Source: Streptomyces sp. TRM68367
GTDB lineage: Bacteria > Actinomycetota > Actinomycetes > Streptomycetales > Streptomycetaceae
Direction of reading: 5' to 3'
DNA length: 64,000 nucleotides
Assembly (NCBI RefSeq): GCF_014495685.1
Contig: NZ_JACTVI010000042.1
Location: forward strand, 1 to 64,000
In this document: piece after piece, positions 1 through 8,182 of the stretch
Layout of the letters: every line of letters starts with the position of its first letter
How positions within the stretch are numbered: position 1 is the stretch's first letter
The notes under the pieces: model-generated
What the model was told of the DNA's origin: nothing
The model's database searches: none
What the model saw: only the letters and a program-made list of their open reading frames with translations
Made by a program: the position numbers and the translations under genes

Positions 1-21
1 ACCCGGCCCAACGCCACACCC

Positions 22-46
22 CCGGCCCGAGACACCCCCGGGCCGG
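22..46. terminator. Stem-loop, probable terminator of a gene left of the window
   Basis: An 8-bp inverted repeat (CCGGCCCG / CGGGCCGG) with a 9-nt loop spans 22-29 and 39-46. GC-rich stems without a long U-tract are usual for Streptomyces terminators. The gene it would serve lies outside the window, so its direction is unknown. Confidence 0.4.
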
Positions 47-113
47 TCACACCATACGAATCAACGACCCGCGAAGTACGGGACTAGCGGCGCTCGGAGC
101 GGTGTTCGCCCAG

Positions 114-185
114 AGGCGCTCGGCGTGGTCTCTCCAAAGGCGCTCGGCGTTGCCTTCCCCGAGGCGCTCGTCCGCCAGACGCGTC
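114..185. repeat. 24-bp tandem repeat, about three copies
   Basis: The core AGGCGCTCG recurs at 114, 138 and 162, a period of exactly 24 bp. The first two units continue with GGCGT and a C/T-rich tail; the third diverges after the core. Further degenerate echoes (CTCGGCGCGACCT near 209, CCGGCGTGGCCTT near 235) keep roughly the same spacing. The period is a multiple of three, so both strands stay open across it, but no gene is recognised. Confidence 0.6.
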
Positions 186-322
186 GGGCGCGTCGCACCT
201 CCTGAGACACTCGGCGCGACCTGCCTCCGAACCACCGGCGTGGCCTTCGAAAACGTGTTGACCTGCGGCACTTCGCGCGTCAGGGTGCGATACGGCGCGG
301 ATCACCGTCCCGTGCCGGGAAG

Positions 323-1291
323 GTGCTGGTCTTGATCACCATCGAGGACGTGCAAGCCGCGGCCGAACGGATCGCCGGACACGTCGTACGCACCCCGACC
401 GTGCCGAGCCCGGGCCTGTCCGCGCTGCTCGGCGCACCGGTCACCGTGAAGCTGGAACTGCTCCAGCGCACCGGCTCGTTCAAGGCGCGCGGGGCGACGG
501 CGAAGCTGCTGTCGCTGAGCGAGGCGGAGCGGGCCGCCGGGGTGGCGGCGGTCAGCGGCGGCAACCACGGCATCGCGCTCGCCGTGATGGCCGCCGCGCT
601 CGATGTGAAGGCCACGGTGGTGATGCCGCGTTCGGCGCCCGCCCCTGCCGTCGAGATCGTGGAGGCCTCCGGCGCCTCGGTGCGGCTGACCGACGACATG
701 CCGGGCGCCTTCGCACTCGTGACGCGACTCCAGGAGGAGGGGCTGACCCTGGTCCACCCCTTCGACGACCCGGTAGTGATCGCCGGGCAGGGGACCGTCG
801 GACTGGAGTTCGCCGACGACGCCGGGGACCTCACGGACGTCCTCGTCAGCATCGGGGGCGGCGGGCTGATCGCCGGAGTCGCGACGGCGATGAGGGCACG
901 GCGCCCCGGCGTGCGGATCTGGGGCGTCGAGACCGAGGGCGCCCAGGCCATGTCCGAGGCGCTGGCGGCGGGCGGCCCGGTGCCGGTCGCCCTGTCGTCG
1001 ATCGTGTCCACCCTCAGCGCCCCGTCCGTGTCACAGCTGACGTACGACCATGTGTCCGCGCTGGTCACCGAGGTGCTGGTGATCCCGGACCGGGAGGCCG
1101 TACAGGGCTCGCTCGACCTCGCCGACCAGGCCAAGGTGTGGACGGAACCGGCCGCCGGCTGCCTCCTGCCCGCCGCCCGGCAGGTCCTTGAGCGGGTCGG
1201 CGAAAGGGCCAGGCTCGGACTGGTGGTGTGCGGAGGCAACGCGACGACCGCCGACATGATCACCTGGTCGGCCCGCTTCGGCCTGCGCTGA
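323..1291 (+). CDS. PLP-dependent serine/threonine dehydratase
   Basis: A fold-type II pyridoxal-phosphate enzyme that would deaminate Ser or Thr to a 2-oxoacid and ammonia in the cytoplasm. The PLP-binding lysine sits in SFKARGA (Lys54), the substrate loop is SGGNHG near residue 78, the glycine-rich phosphate cup is GGGGLIAG near 178, and CGGNAT near the end is also typical. At 322 residues it lacks the C-terminal ACT domains of biosynthetic IlvA, which points to the short catabolic or racemase-like group. The GTG start at 323 follows a GGGA element with short spacing. It is transcribed alone. Serine or threonine racemase activity cannot be excluded from sequence. Confidence 0.85.
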   Translation: MLVLITIEDVQAAAERIAGHVVRTPTVPSPGLSALLGAPVTVKLELLQRTGSFKARGATAKLLSLSEAERAAGVAAVSGGNHGIALAVMAAALDVKATVVMPRSAPAPAVEIVEASGASVRLTDDMPGAFALVTRLQEEGLTLVHPFDDPVVIAGQGTVGLEFADDAGDLTDVLVSIGGGGLIAGVATAMRARRPGVRIWGVETEGAQAMSEALAAGGPVPVALSSIVSTLSAPSVSQLTYDHVSALVTEVLVIPDREAVQGSLDLADQAKVWTEPAAGCLLPAARQVLERVGERARLGLVVCGGNATTADMITWSARFGLR

Positions 1292-1642
1292 GGGCGCTGA
1301 CGCCACCGGACATTCCGTCGTCCATTTCCGGCCGACTGGCCGAAGAGTTCATCTCTATTGACATTCTGTCAATTTACCGTTGGTTACTCGACCAGGTGAA
1401 CCCAGGAATTTTCGTTTCAGCGGGCGCGGCCGGAGGAATTACCTGCGACGGACCCGCAGGGTTCGCGAGGTGGACAGCGCCCACGCGGCCCTCAATGGCG
1501 TCATTCCATCGCACATTTGCTCGCGTGGATTGGATAAGAGTGAAAATGCGTCGGGTAGTCGCGAGTTCATTGAACGCAGTGTGCCTCACTCACCGTACCT
1601 CTGGGAAAGGTGAGAGCCAGCGGGTTCAGCGAGGGATGGCCA
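1292..1642 (+). promoter_or_regulatory. Leader region of the pseudokinase gene, relatively AT-rich
   Basis: This 351-bp gap has no gene. It is clearly richer in A and T than its surroundings (about 1350-1440 and 1495-1570), as expected for a promoter-bearing region in Streptomyces. It contains the perfect palindrome listed at 1357-1373, whose left arm TTGACA could also serve as a -35 element. The ribosome binding site GAGGG of the next gene is at 1631-1635. No start site can be fixed by eye. Confidence 0.4.
1357..1373. promoter_or_regulatory. Palindromic operator candidate
   Basis: ATTGACATTCTGTCAAT is a perfect inverted repeat with two 7-bp arms around a 3-bp centre. Its size and symmetry suit a dimeric TetR- or MarR-type repressor. 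It lies about 270 bp before the pseudokinase start and 65 bp after the dehydratase stop. No cognate regulator gene is adjacent, so the assignment rests on symmetry alone. Confidence 0.4.
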
Positions 1643-3313
1643 ATGGGCAGGGCGCACGTCTCCACACAGCAGTTGGTGGCCGGCAGGTACCGGCTGCTCG
1701 ACATCGTCCATCGCGAGACGAACCGCATCTCCTGGTACGGCGAGGACGTCGAGGCCGAACGGCCGTGTCTCGTCACGCAGATCGGGCTGCCGGACGATCC
1801 GGCCCTGGGCTGCGCCCGCAACACCACGGCCCGGGTGATCCGGACCGGGGAGACCATCGGAATGCTGTGCTCCGGCCGCGTCCCGGCGGTTTTCGACGCA
1901 GTCGAGGAGACCGGCCTCCTGTGGATCGTCAACGAGTGGGCCGGCGGCACGCCGCTGGGCGAACTCCTCACCGAACAGGGGCCGTTCACCTGTGTACGGG
2001 CTGCGCGCATCGGGCTCCAGGTGCTGGACGTGCTGGAGGCCGCGCACGGCCAGGGCATCACGCACGGCGAGCTCAGCCCCGGCCAGGTGTTCGTGCGGGA
2101 CGAGGGCTCGGTCATCGTCACCGGCTTCGGGCTGGCCGGCGCGACCCTGGCACCCCGGCTCAGCGCACCGTCGTACGCCTCGCCCGAGCAGGCCCGTGAC
2201 GAGCGCATCGGGCCGGCGGCCGACCTGTGGGCGCTGGGCGCGATCCTCTACACGCTGGTCGAGGGCCGCCCTCCGTTCCGGGACCGGGGGCGGCCCGAGG
2301 CCACGCTGAAGGGGGTGGACCGGCTGCCGCTGCGTACGCCGGTGCGGGCGGGATCGCTCACGCAGGTCGTGCAGGGGCTGCTGCGCAAGGACTCCCGGGA
2401 CCGGCTGACCCGCCCGGTGGTGCGCCAGGCCCTCACCCGCGCGCTGACCGAGGACCCCGGCGCGCCCCTGGAAACAGGCCCGAGGCCGCCCCGGCTGCGG
2501 GTGGCGTACGCCGCCGCCCTGCACGCCGGGTCGCAGTGGAACCGGCGGACGATGGTCGCGGGCACCGCCCTGGCCGTGGTCACCGTCGCGGTCGCCGTGC
2601 TCGCCGCGACCCGCGGGCTGCCCGGTGACGACACCTCCGCCTCCGGCCCCGAGGCACGTCCCCCGGCCTCCGCCGCCGACCCCGGCGCCAGTGCCGGCGG
2701 AGGCGGAGGAACCGCCGCCCCGTCGGCGTCACCCCCACCCACCGCGTCCCCGTCCCCGTCTCCGTCCCCCTCCGACCCCACGCCCCCGGACAAGTCCCCG
2801 TCCCCCCCGCCCCCCAGGTCGTCCGCTCCGCCCGGCGACGGGCTGCCGCCCGGCTATCACCGCTACCACGCGCCCGAGGGCTTCTCCGTCGCCCTCCCCC
2901 AGGGCTGGAAGCGGCTGGAGACCCTGCGCCAGTCGGATGTGGCCTACCGGGCCTTCTTCGGCGCCGACGGCGACCACCGCCTGCTGGCGGTGACCTACAG
3001 CGAGCGTGTGGGCCCGGATCCGGTGGCGGTCTGGCGCGACGACGTCGAGCCCGGTCTGGAGCAGTCCGGCGACGACTACCGGCGGATCGGCGACATCCGC
3101 GCGACGACGTACCAGGGGCGCAAGGCCGCGGACATGCAGTGGCTCATCGACGACGGCGACACCCGCGTGCGCACCTTCGGCCGCGGCTTCCTCATCGGCG
3201 ACGGCCGCAGCTTCTCGCTGCGCTGGTCGACGCCGGCCGACGAGTGGGAGGAGCCCGCCAGCCAGGAGTCGTTGCGGACGTTCCTGGACACCTTCCGGCC
3301 TGGCGCGGACTGA
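1643..3313 (+). CDS. Membrane-anchored serine/threonine pseudokinase with extracytoplasmic domain
   Basis: The N-terminal ~270 residues have the protein kinase fold (hydrophobic ends of the hinge, the APE-like SPEQA, the DLWALGAILY helix), but the catalytic residues are gone. The HRD loop reads HGELSPGQ, the DFG motif reads TGFG, and no VAIK-type lysine is visible (PCLVTQI). It should therefore not phosphorylate by the usual mechanism. A single transmembrane helix (MVAGTALAVVTVAVAVLA) follows near residue 305, then a Pro/Ser-rich wall-spanning linker and a ~140-residue extracytoplasmic domain. The start at 1643 is chosen because GAGGG lies 7 nt upstream; an open frame from 1610 lacks this. 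It is convergent with the next gene with no gap. A scaffold or signalling role is inference. Confidence 0.8.
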   Translation: MGRAHVSTQQLVAGRYRLLDIVHRETNRISWYGEDVEAERPCLVTQIGLPDDPALGCARNTTARVIRTGETIGMLCSGRVPAVFDAVEETGLLWIVNEWAGGTPLGELLTEQGPFTCVRAARIGLQVLDVLEAAHGQGITHGELSPGQVFVRDEGSVIVTGFGLAGATLAPRLSAPSYASPEQARDERIGPAADLWALGAILYTLVEGRPPFRDRGRPEATLKGVDRLPLRTPVRAGSLTQVVQGLLRKDSRDRLTRPVVRQALTRALTEDPGAPLETGPRPPRLRVAYAAALHAGSQWNRRTMVAGTALAVVTVAVAVLAATRGLPGDDTSASGPEARPPASAADPGASAGGGGGTAAPSASPPPTASPSPSPSPSDPTPPDKSPSPPPPRSSAPPGDGLPPGYHRYHAPEGFSVALPQGWKRLETLRQSDVAYRAFFGADGDHRLLAVTYSERVGPDPVAVWRDDVEPGLEQSGDDYRRIGDIRATTYQGRKAADMQWLIDDGDTRVRTFGRGFLIGDGRSFSLRWSTPADEWEEPASQESLRTFLDTFRPGAD

Positions 3314-4753
3314 TCAGCCGCGCGGCGCGCGCTGCGAGCGCAGCGTCGGTCCGTGCAGTGGCTCGGTGGCCCAGCGCGCGGTGAACGTGCGGTCGGGGAG
3401 GGAGCAGGTCACCGTCAGACGGTGCGGTGTCTCCAGGAAGACCACGTCCGCGGTGAAGGTACCGGCGTCGGTCCATCCGCCGCTCACCGCGGTGGGGACG
3501 GGCTCCTCGGTGACCGTCCAGCCGTCCCGGCCGAGCCGCACGTCGAGGGGGTGGTCGTCGTCGGTGAGCGTCAGCCGCGGGCCGTCCGCCGTCACGGTGA
3601 CCGCGACCGCGGTCAGGTCCGGCAGGCCCGCGCAGACGCCGCCGTACGGCGTGAACGCGGCCTCCGACCAGGCCTCGGCCTCCTCCGGCGGGGCGGGCTC
3701 GCCCTGGACCGGCGGCAGCGCGAGCCGGGCGAGGCGCCGGCCAAGAGCCGCGTCCTGCTCCTCGCGGCCGGACAGCGGGCCGGGGCCGAAGGCGGGCAGC
3801 AGATGCGTCCAGACGAGGTCCAGCATCCGCTGCATGTCCGCGGTCGCCGCGGTGGCCGCGATCACGGCGTCCTGTTCGGGCAGCACCACGCAGAACTGGC
3901 CGTAGGCCCCGTCGCCGCGGTAGCCGTGCCGCGACCGCCAGAACTGGAAGCCGTAGCCCTGCTGCCAGTCGGACAGCGCCCCCTCGGGCGTGCCGTCGGC
4001 GTTCGCGGTCTGGGTGCGGGTGGCCTCGGCGACCCACCGCTCGGGCAGCAGCCGCCTGCCCTCCCACACGCCGCCACGCAGGTACAGCTGGCCGAGCCCG
4101 GCGACGGCGTCGGTGGTGGCGTGCAGTCCGCTGAAGCCCAGTTCGCGGCCCGACCGGTCGCGCAGCCAGGCCGCCGGGCCGATGCCGAGCGGTTCGAACA
4201 GCCGGGGCCGCAGGTACTCCGTCAGCGGCTGTCCCGTGACACGCTGGAGGATCGCGGCGAGCGTGTACGTGGTGGGGTTGTTGTAGGCGAAGACGGTGCC
4301 CGGGTCGCGCTCCGGCGGCAGCAGCAGGAAGCCGCGGACGAGTTCGTCGGGGTCGAGGGCGTCGGCCCGGGCCAGGGTCTCCTCCTCGTGCCCGCTGGCC
4401 ATGGACGCCACGTGCCGCACCAGCATCGACCGGCTGCGCGGGTCGGTGATGTCGGCCTCGAACTCCGGGAAGTACGAGATCACCGGGTCGTCGAGACCGA
4501 TCAGCCCCTCGGCGACGGCGAACCCGGCGGCCGTCGCGGTGAAACTCTTGCTGAGCGAGTACAGCAGCTGGGGGCGGTCGGGTGTGTACGGCGCCCACCA
4601 CCCGGAGGCCACGAGGTGACCGTGCCGCAGGATCATCAGGCTGTGCGGCTCGATGTCCGGGTCGGCGTCGACAGCGTCCAGGAAGGCGTGGACGCCGACG
4701 GCGTCGACGCCCTGCGCGGCGGGCGTGGAGACGGGCAGCCGGTGAATGTCCAT
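3314..4753 (-). CDS. Serine hydrolase, class C beta-lactamase / DD-peptidase fold
   Basis: The SxxK motif is Ser66-Leu-Ser-Lys69 (YSLSK) and the second motif is Tyr157-Asn-Asn159 (FAYNNPT), so the penicillin-binding fold is complete enough for an acyl-serine mechanism. The C-terminal ~100 residues form a beta-rich extension seen in EstB/6-aminohexanoate-dimer-hydrolase type members. No signal peptide is evident, which argues for an intracellular esterase or amidase rather than a cell-wall DD-peptidase. Its stop directly abuts the pseudokinase stop (TGATCA at 3311-3316), so the two genes are convergent. The substrate cannot be told from sequence. Confidence 0.82.
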   Translation of the reverse strand: MDIHRLPVSTPAAQGVDAVGVHAFLDAVDADPDIEPHSLMILRHGHLVASGWWAPYTPDRPQLLYSLSKSFTATAAGFAVAEGLIGLDDPVISYFPEFEADITDPRSRSMLVRHVASMASGHEEETLARADALDPDELVRGFLLLPPERDPGTVFAYNNPTTYTLAAILQRVTGQPLTEYLRPRLFEPLGIGPAAWLRDRSGRELGFSGLHATTDAVAGLGQLYLRGGVWEGRRLLPERWVAEATRTQTANADGTPEGALSDWQQGYGFQFWRSRHGYRGDGAYGQFCVVLPEQDAVIAATAATADMQRMLDLVWTHLLPAFGPGPLSGREEQDAALGRRLARLALPPVQGEPAPPEEAEAWSEAAFTPYGGVCAGLPDLTAVAVTVTADGPRLTLTDDDHPLDVRLGRDGWTVTEEPVPTAVSGGWTDAGTFTADVVFLETPHRLTVTCSLPDRTFTARWATEPLHGPTLRSQRAPRG

Positions 4754-4875
4754 GACAGCATTCTCCCTCAGCGGTCAGGCCATGATCCAGAGGCCGGACT
4801 GAGGACCGCGGCTAGCCGCTCCCCGGCCCCGGCGCCGAGCCGTTTTCGGGTGTGTCCGTCGGGGACTCGGGCCTC

Positions 4876-5847
4876 ATGGTGCAGATCGGATACACGATGA
4901 TGACCGAGCAGGCGGGGCCTCGTGAGCTCGTCGAGCACGTCGTGCGGGCCGAGGAGGTGGGGTTCGACTTCTCGGTGACCTCGGACCACTACTTCCCGTG
5001 GCTGCGCGCGCAGGGGCACTCGCCGTACGCGTGGAGCGTGCTGGGCGCGGCGGCGCACGCAACGACGCGCATTCCGCTGATGACGTACGTGACGTGTCCG
5101 ACGATCCGGTACCACCCGGCGGTGGTGGCGCAGAAGGCGGCCACGATGCAGCTGCTGTCCGGAGGACGGTTCCGGTTGGGGCTGGGGTCGGGCGAGAACC
5201 TCAACGAACATGTGGTGGGCGGCGGTTGGCCGCCGGTGGACGTGCGGCACGAGATGCTCCAGGAGGCCGTGGCGATCATCCGCGCGCTCTTCGCCGGCGG
5301 TCACGTCAACCACTGCGGCTCGCACTACGACGTGGAGTCGGCCCGGCTGTGGGACCTGCCCGACGAGCCGCCGCCCATCGGCATCGCCGTGTCCGGCGAA
5401 CGCTCCTGCGCGCTGGCGGGCAAGCTCGCCGACCTGGTCATCGCGACACAGCCCGAACAGGGCCTGCTGGCGGCGTTCGACCGGCACGGCGGCACGGGCA
5501 AGTCGCGCGTGGGCCAGCTGCCGGTCTGCCACGACCCCGACCGGGACACGGCCGTCAAGCGGGCCCACGCGCAGTTCCGCTGGTTCGGCGGCGGCTGGAA
5601 GGTCAACTCCGAGCTGCCGCACCCCGACTCGTTCGAGGCGGCCACGCAGTTCGTCACGCCCGACGACGTCGCCGCCTCGATCCCGTGCGGCGACGATCCG
5701 GAGGACTTCGTCGAGGCGGTACGCCCGTACGCCGAGGCCGGTTTCACCGAGATCGCCCTGGTGCAGATCGGCGGCGAGACACAGCCGGCGTTCCTGGACT
5801 GGTCGCAGAAGACGCTGCTGCCCGCACTGCGCGACGCCTTCGGCTGA
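4876..5847 (+). CDS. LLM-class F420-dependent oxidoreductase
   Basis: A luciferase-like TIM-barrel protein of the coenzyme F420 group. The protein begins MVQIGYTMMTEQ and carries TSDHYFPW near residue 42 and GLGSGENLNEHV near 108, both matching the F420-dependent glucose-6-phosphate-dehydrogenase-like branch (I recall TIGR03557). Redox of an unidentified substrate with F420 in the cytoplasm is expected. ATG 4876 is preferred over the in-frame GTG at 4852 because the family starts here and GGGGA lies 11 nt upstream. It stands alone, divergent from the serine hydrolase. Confidence 0.82.
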   Translation: MVQIGYTMMTEQAGPRELVEHVVRAEEVGFDFSVTSDHYFPWLRAQGHSPYAWSVLGAAAHATTRIPLMTYVTCPTIRYHPAVVAQKAATMQLLSGGRFRLGLGSGENLNEHVVGGGWPPVDVRHEMLQEAVAIIRALFAGGHVNHCGSHYDVESARLWDLPDEPPPIGIAVSGERSCALAGKLADLVIATQPEQGLLAAFDRHGGTGKSRVGQLPVCHDPDRDTAVKRAHAQFRWFGGGWKVNSELPHPDSFEAATQFVTPDDVAASIPCGDDPEDFVEAVRPYAEAGFTEIALVQIGGETQPAFLDWSQKTLLPALRDAFG

Positions 5848-6172
5848 CCCCCCGCGCCACCGGCGCGCACCGCCCCGTCAGGGGCCCCGGCAAAACATCT
5901 CCCATGGGCGCATTCAGGCTTCCCGTCTGCACGGACGCAGTGCCGATGCAGTCGGGTCAACCCTGCCCAGAAGAGCGGGTACTTCAGTGGCATGCTGTCG
6001 TGCCGAACCGCCACCCTGCGAGCATGACCGTCTTCTATCTGGTGCAGCACGCTACGAGGACGACATGGTCCAGCGCCTGGAGGACCTCCAGCGGGCCATC
6101 GCCACCTGCCTGGACGCGCTGCGCGGGGCGCGCGGGACCGAGTAGCACAGGTCGTTTCCGTCCGCGCCGGCC
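5848..6172 (+). other. Intergenic region with possible gene remnant
   Basis: This 325-bp gap lies between the LLM oxidoreductase and the DUF6328 gene. A GCCCC-gtca-GGGGC hairpin at 5872-5885 may terminate the former. From 6024 one frame reads MTVFYLVQHA, like the start of a histidine phosphatase (normally LVRHA). Another frame reads YEDDMVQRLEDLQRAIATCL up to a stop at 6145. Neither continues into a full domain, so I take this as debris or chance, not a gene. Confidence 0.35.
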
Positions 6173-6670
6173 TCACCGCGTCGTGTGCCGGCGCCGCAGC
6201 CACAGCGGGAACGCGAACCAGCACGCCACGTACCAGGCGACCATGGCCATGACCAGCCAGGGCACATAGCCGCCGTCGGTCGCCACCCGCAGGATCAGCA
6301 GCAGCGAGCACGTCATGGTGGCCAGCAGCAGGACGAGACCGACGAGGGTCAGCCGGGACGCCCACCGCACCGCCTGGGGCTTCACCCGGCGGCCGGAGAC
6401 CAGGCGGTGCAGGGACACGGGTCCGATCAGGGCACCGGTCGCGGCGGCGCCCAGGACCACGGTGACGATGTAGATGACCTGGTCGGCGTCGGCCAAATCG
6501 TCGTACTTCGGGGTGAACACGACGGTGAGCAGGAAGCCGAACAGGATCTGCACGCCCATCTGGGCGACGCGGACCTCCTGGATGAGCTCAACCCACATCC
6601 GGTCCGCCCGCTCCTCCTCGGTCTCGTTGCGCCCCCTGCGCCTCGCCGCGCCATCCGTCGTGCCCGACAC
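6173..6670 (-). CDS. DUF6328 family membrane protein
   Basis: A 165-residue protein with a basic, acidic-rich cytosolic head (RGRNETEEERADRMW) followed by four hydrophobic segments. The family motif region LIQEVRVAQMGVQILFGFLL precedes the first helix and FTPKYDDL follows it, as in actinobacterial DUF6328 proteins. The function is unknown. The GTG start at 6670 has GGGAGG 5 nt upstream. It is transcribed alone and faces away from the aldo/keto reductase upstream. Confidence 0.8.
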   Translation of the reverse strand: MSGTTDGAARRRGRNETEEERADRMWVELIQEVRVAQMGVQILFGFLLTVVFTPKYDDLADADQVIYIVTVVLGAAATGALIGPVSLHRLVSGRRVKPQAVRWASRLTLVGLVLLLATMTCSLLLILRVATDGGYVPWLVMAMVAWYVACWFAFPLWLRRRHTTR

Positions 6671-6810
6671 TGTGCCTCCCGGTTCGAGGGACCGACTTCC
6701 AGTCTTCCCGCGAGTTCCCCGTCTGCAGGCACCATGCCGGGCCGACCGTCCGTTCGAGCGTTCAGGGAGCGGTCATAGGGACCGCGCGAGCCTGAGCCCC
6801 GCCGTGAGCC

Positions 6811-7794
6811 CTACCAGCGGCCCTCGACCTGGTCCTTGATCCGCCGCTCGTACAGCTCGCGGATCGCGCTGAGCGTCGCGCCGGACAGCTCGGGCAGTTT
6901 CGCGGCGGCCGCGTTGGCGCGGGCCTGCTCGGGCGAGCGGGCGCCGGGAATCACGGTGGTCACGCCCGGCTGCTGGATGATCCAGCGCAGCGCGAGCTGG
7001 GCCGGGGTGTACCCGTCCGGGGCGAGGGCGGCGAACTCGGCGGCGGCCTCGACGCCCGTGGCGTAGTCGACGCCGGAGAAGGTCTCGCCCTGGTCGAAGG
7101 ACTCGCCGTGCCGGTTGAAGGTGCGGTGGTCGTTGGCGGCGAAGACAGTGTCCTTGGTGTACCGGCAGGACAGCAGGCCGGAGGCAAGGGGCACCCGCGC
7201 AATGATGCCGACGCCGGCCTCGCGGGCGGCGGGGAGAACCTCGTACAGGGGCTTCATGCGGAACGGGTTGAGGATGATCTGCACGCTGGCCACGTTCGGC
7301 CGGGCGATCGCGGTCAGCGCCTCGGCGCAGGTCTCGACGCTGACGCCGTAGTGGGCGATGCGCTCCTCCTCGACCAGGGTGTCCAGGGCGTCGAACACCT
7401 CGTCGGTGGAGTACACGGGCGTCGGCGGGCAGTGCAGCTGTACGAGGTCGAGGCGGTCGACGCCGAGGTTGCGCCGGGAACGGTCGTTCCAGGCGCGGAA
7501 GTTGTCCAGGACGTAGTTCTCCGGGATCTGGTCGACGCGGCGGCCCATCTTGGTGGCGACCAGCACGTGCAGGTCGGGGCGACCGCGCAGGATGGCGGCG
7601 ATGGTCTGTTCGCTGCGTCCGTCGCCGTACACGTCGGCGGTGTCGAAGAAGGTCACGCCGGACTCGGCGGCCGCTTCCAGTACTGCGAGGGCTTCCTTGT
7701 CGTCGACGTCACCCCAGTCGGCTCCCAGTTGCCAGGTGCCGAGACCGACCACGGAGGCGTGCTGACCAGACCTGTCGAATGTGCGCTCGTCCAT
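6811..7794 (-). CDS. Aldo/keto reductase
   Basis: An NADPH-dependent (beta/alpha)8-barrel reductase of 327 residues. The catalytic tetrad is visible: Asp and Tyr in FDTADVYGDG, Lys in ATKMG and His in LVQLHCPP. The cofactor-binding end reads VIPGARSPEQARANAAA. Members reduce aldehydes and ketones in the cytoplasm; the substrate is not predictable. It is followed at its 5' side by the remains of a TetR-type gene (7875-8101) in the same orientation, but the decayed frame makes operon regulation unlikely today. Confidence 0.87.
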   Translation of the reverse strand: MDERTFDRSGQHASVVGLGTWQLGADWGDVDDKEALAVLEAAAESGVTFFDTADVYGDGRSEQTIAAILRGRPDLHVLVATKMGRRVDQIPENYVLDNFRAWNDRSRRNLGVDRLDLVQLHCPPTPVYSTDEVFDALDTLVEEERIAHYGVSVETCAEALTAIARPNVASVQIILNPFRMKPLYEVLPAAREAGVGIIARVPLASGLLSCRYTKDTVFAANDHRTFNRHGESFDQGETFSGVDYATGVEAAAEFAALAPDGYTPAQLALRWIIQQPGVTTVIPGARSPEQARANAAAAKLPELSGATLSAIRELYERRIKDQVEGRW

Positions 7795-7874
7795 GGCGTC
7801 AGTCTGTCATCCGCCGCGCCGGTGCGCGGAGCTGCTCGCTGCGGTGTGCCGTACTGCTCGCTCCGATGTGCCGT

Positions 7875-8101
7875 TCACGCCGTGAGTTGGTCCTGTACGA
7901 CGGGTCCGCAGCGCTCCACGACGTCGTCGATCGCGCTCGCGCGCACGTGGTCGCCGCGTGCGATGCCCGTGCGATCACGCCCAGGCCGAGCAGGGTGGCG
8001 ACGGCCAGTTCGGCGCGCAGTCCGGCGTCGGGGCCGGCGAGGCGTGCGGTGAGGCTCTCGGTCACCTGGGCGCGGTAGTTGGCGCGCAGAATGTCGCCCA
8101 T
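7875..8101 (-). pseudogene. TetR-family regulator, 5'-truncated and frameshifted
   Basis: Only the C-terminal ligand-binding part of a TetR-type repressor survives. One frame gives MGDILRANYRAQVTESLTAR and LAVATLLGLGVI. About 7985 the reading shifts by one base to GIARGDHVRASAIDDVVE and CGPVVQDQLTA, ending at the stop at 7875-7877. The helix-turn-helix half is missing and does not appear in the 80 bp before the next gene. The neighbouring monooxygenase with palindromes in its leader is a plausible former target. No product is expected. Confidence 0.72.
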
Positions 8102-8182
8102 AGCGGTGAATTCCCATTCACCCCAGCTCTGTGGGTCGGGTGGACAGGCTCCTCAGCTGTACTGGTCCGGGGTGGCGGGCCG

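Larger units (their letters stand above)
1..322. other. Gene-free left edge of window
   Basis: No convincing gene is seen here. The stretch holds a GC-rich hairpin at the far left and a degenerate 24-bp tandem repeat (both listed separately), followed by the leader of the dehydratase gene. Short open frames exist on both strands, but they consist mostly of the Arg/Ala-rich translation of the repeat and resemble no family I know. Confidence 0.6.

Noticed and set aside
47-271. 74-codon minus-strand frame over the 24-bp repeat
   Set aside because: It has no ribosome site or recognisable fold; the repeated AERLW words arise from the DNA repeat itself.
280-1263. Long minus-strand open frame opposite the dehydratase gene
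   Set aside because: It is the antisense of a clear PLP enzyme; composition is Ser/Arg/Ala-rich without any domain, as usual for high-GC shadow frames.
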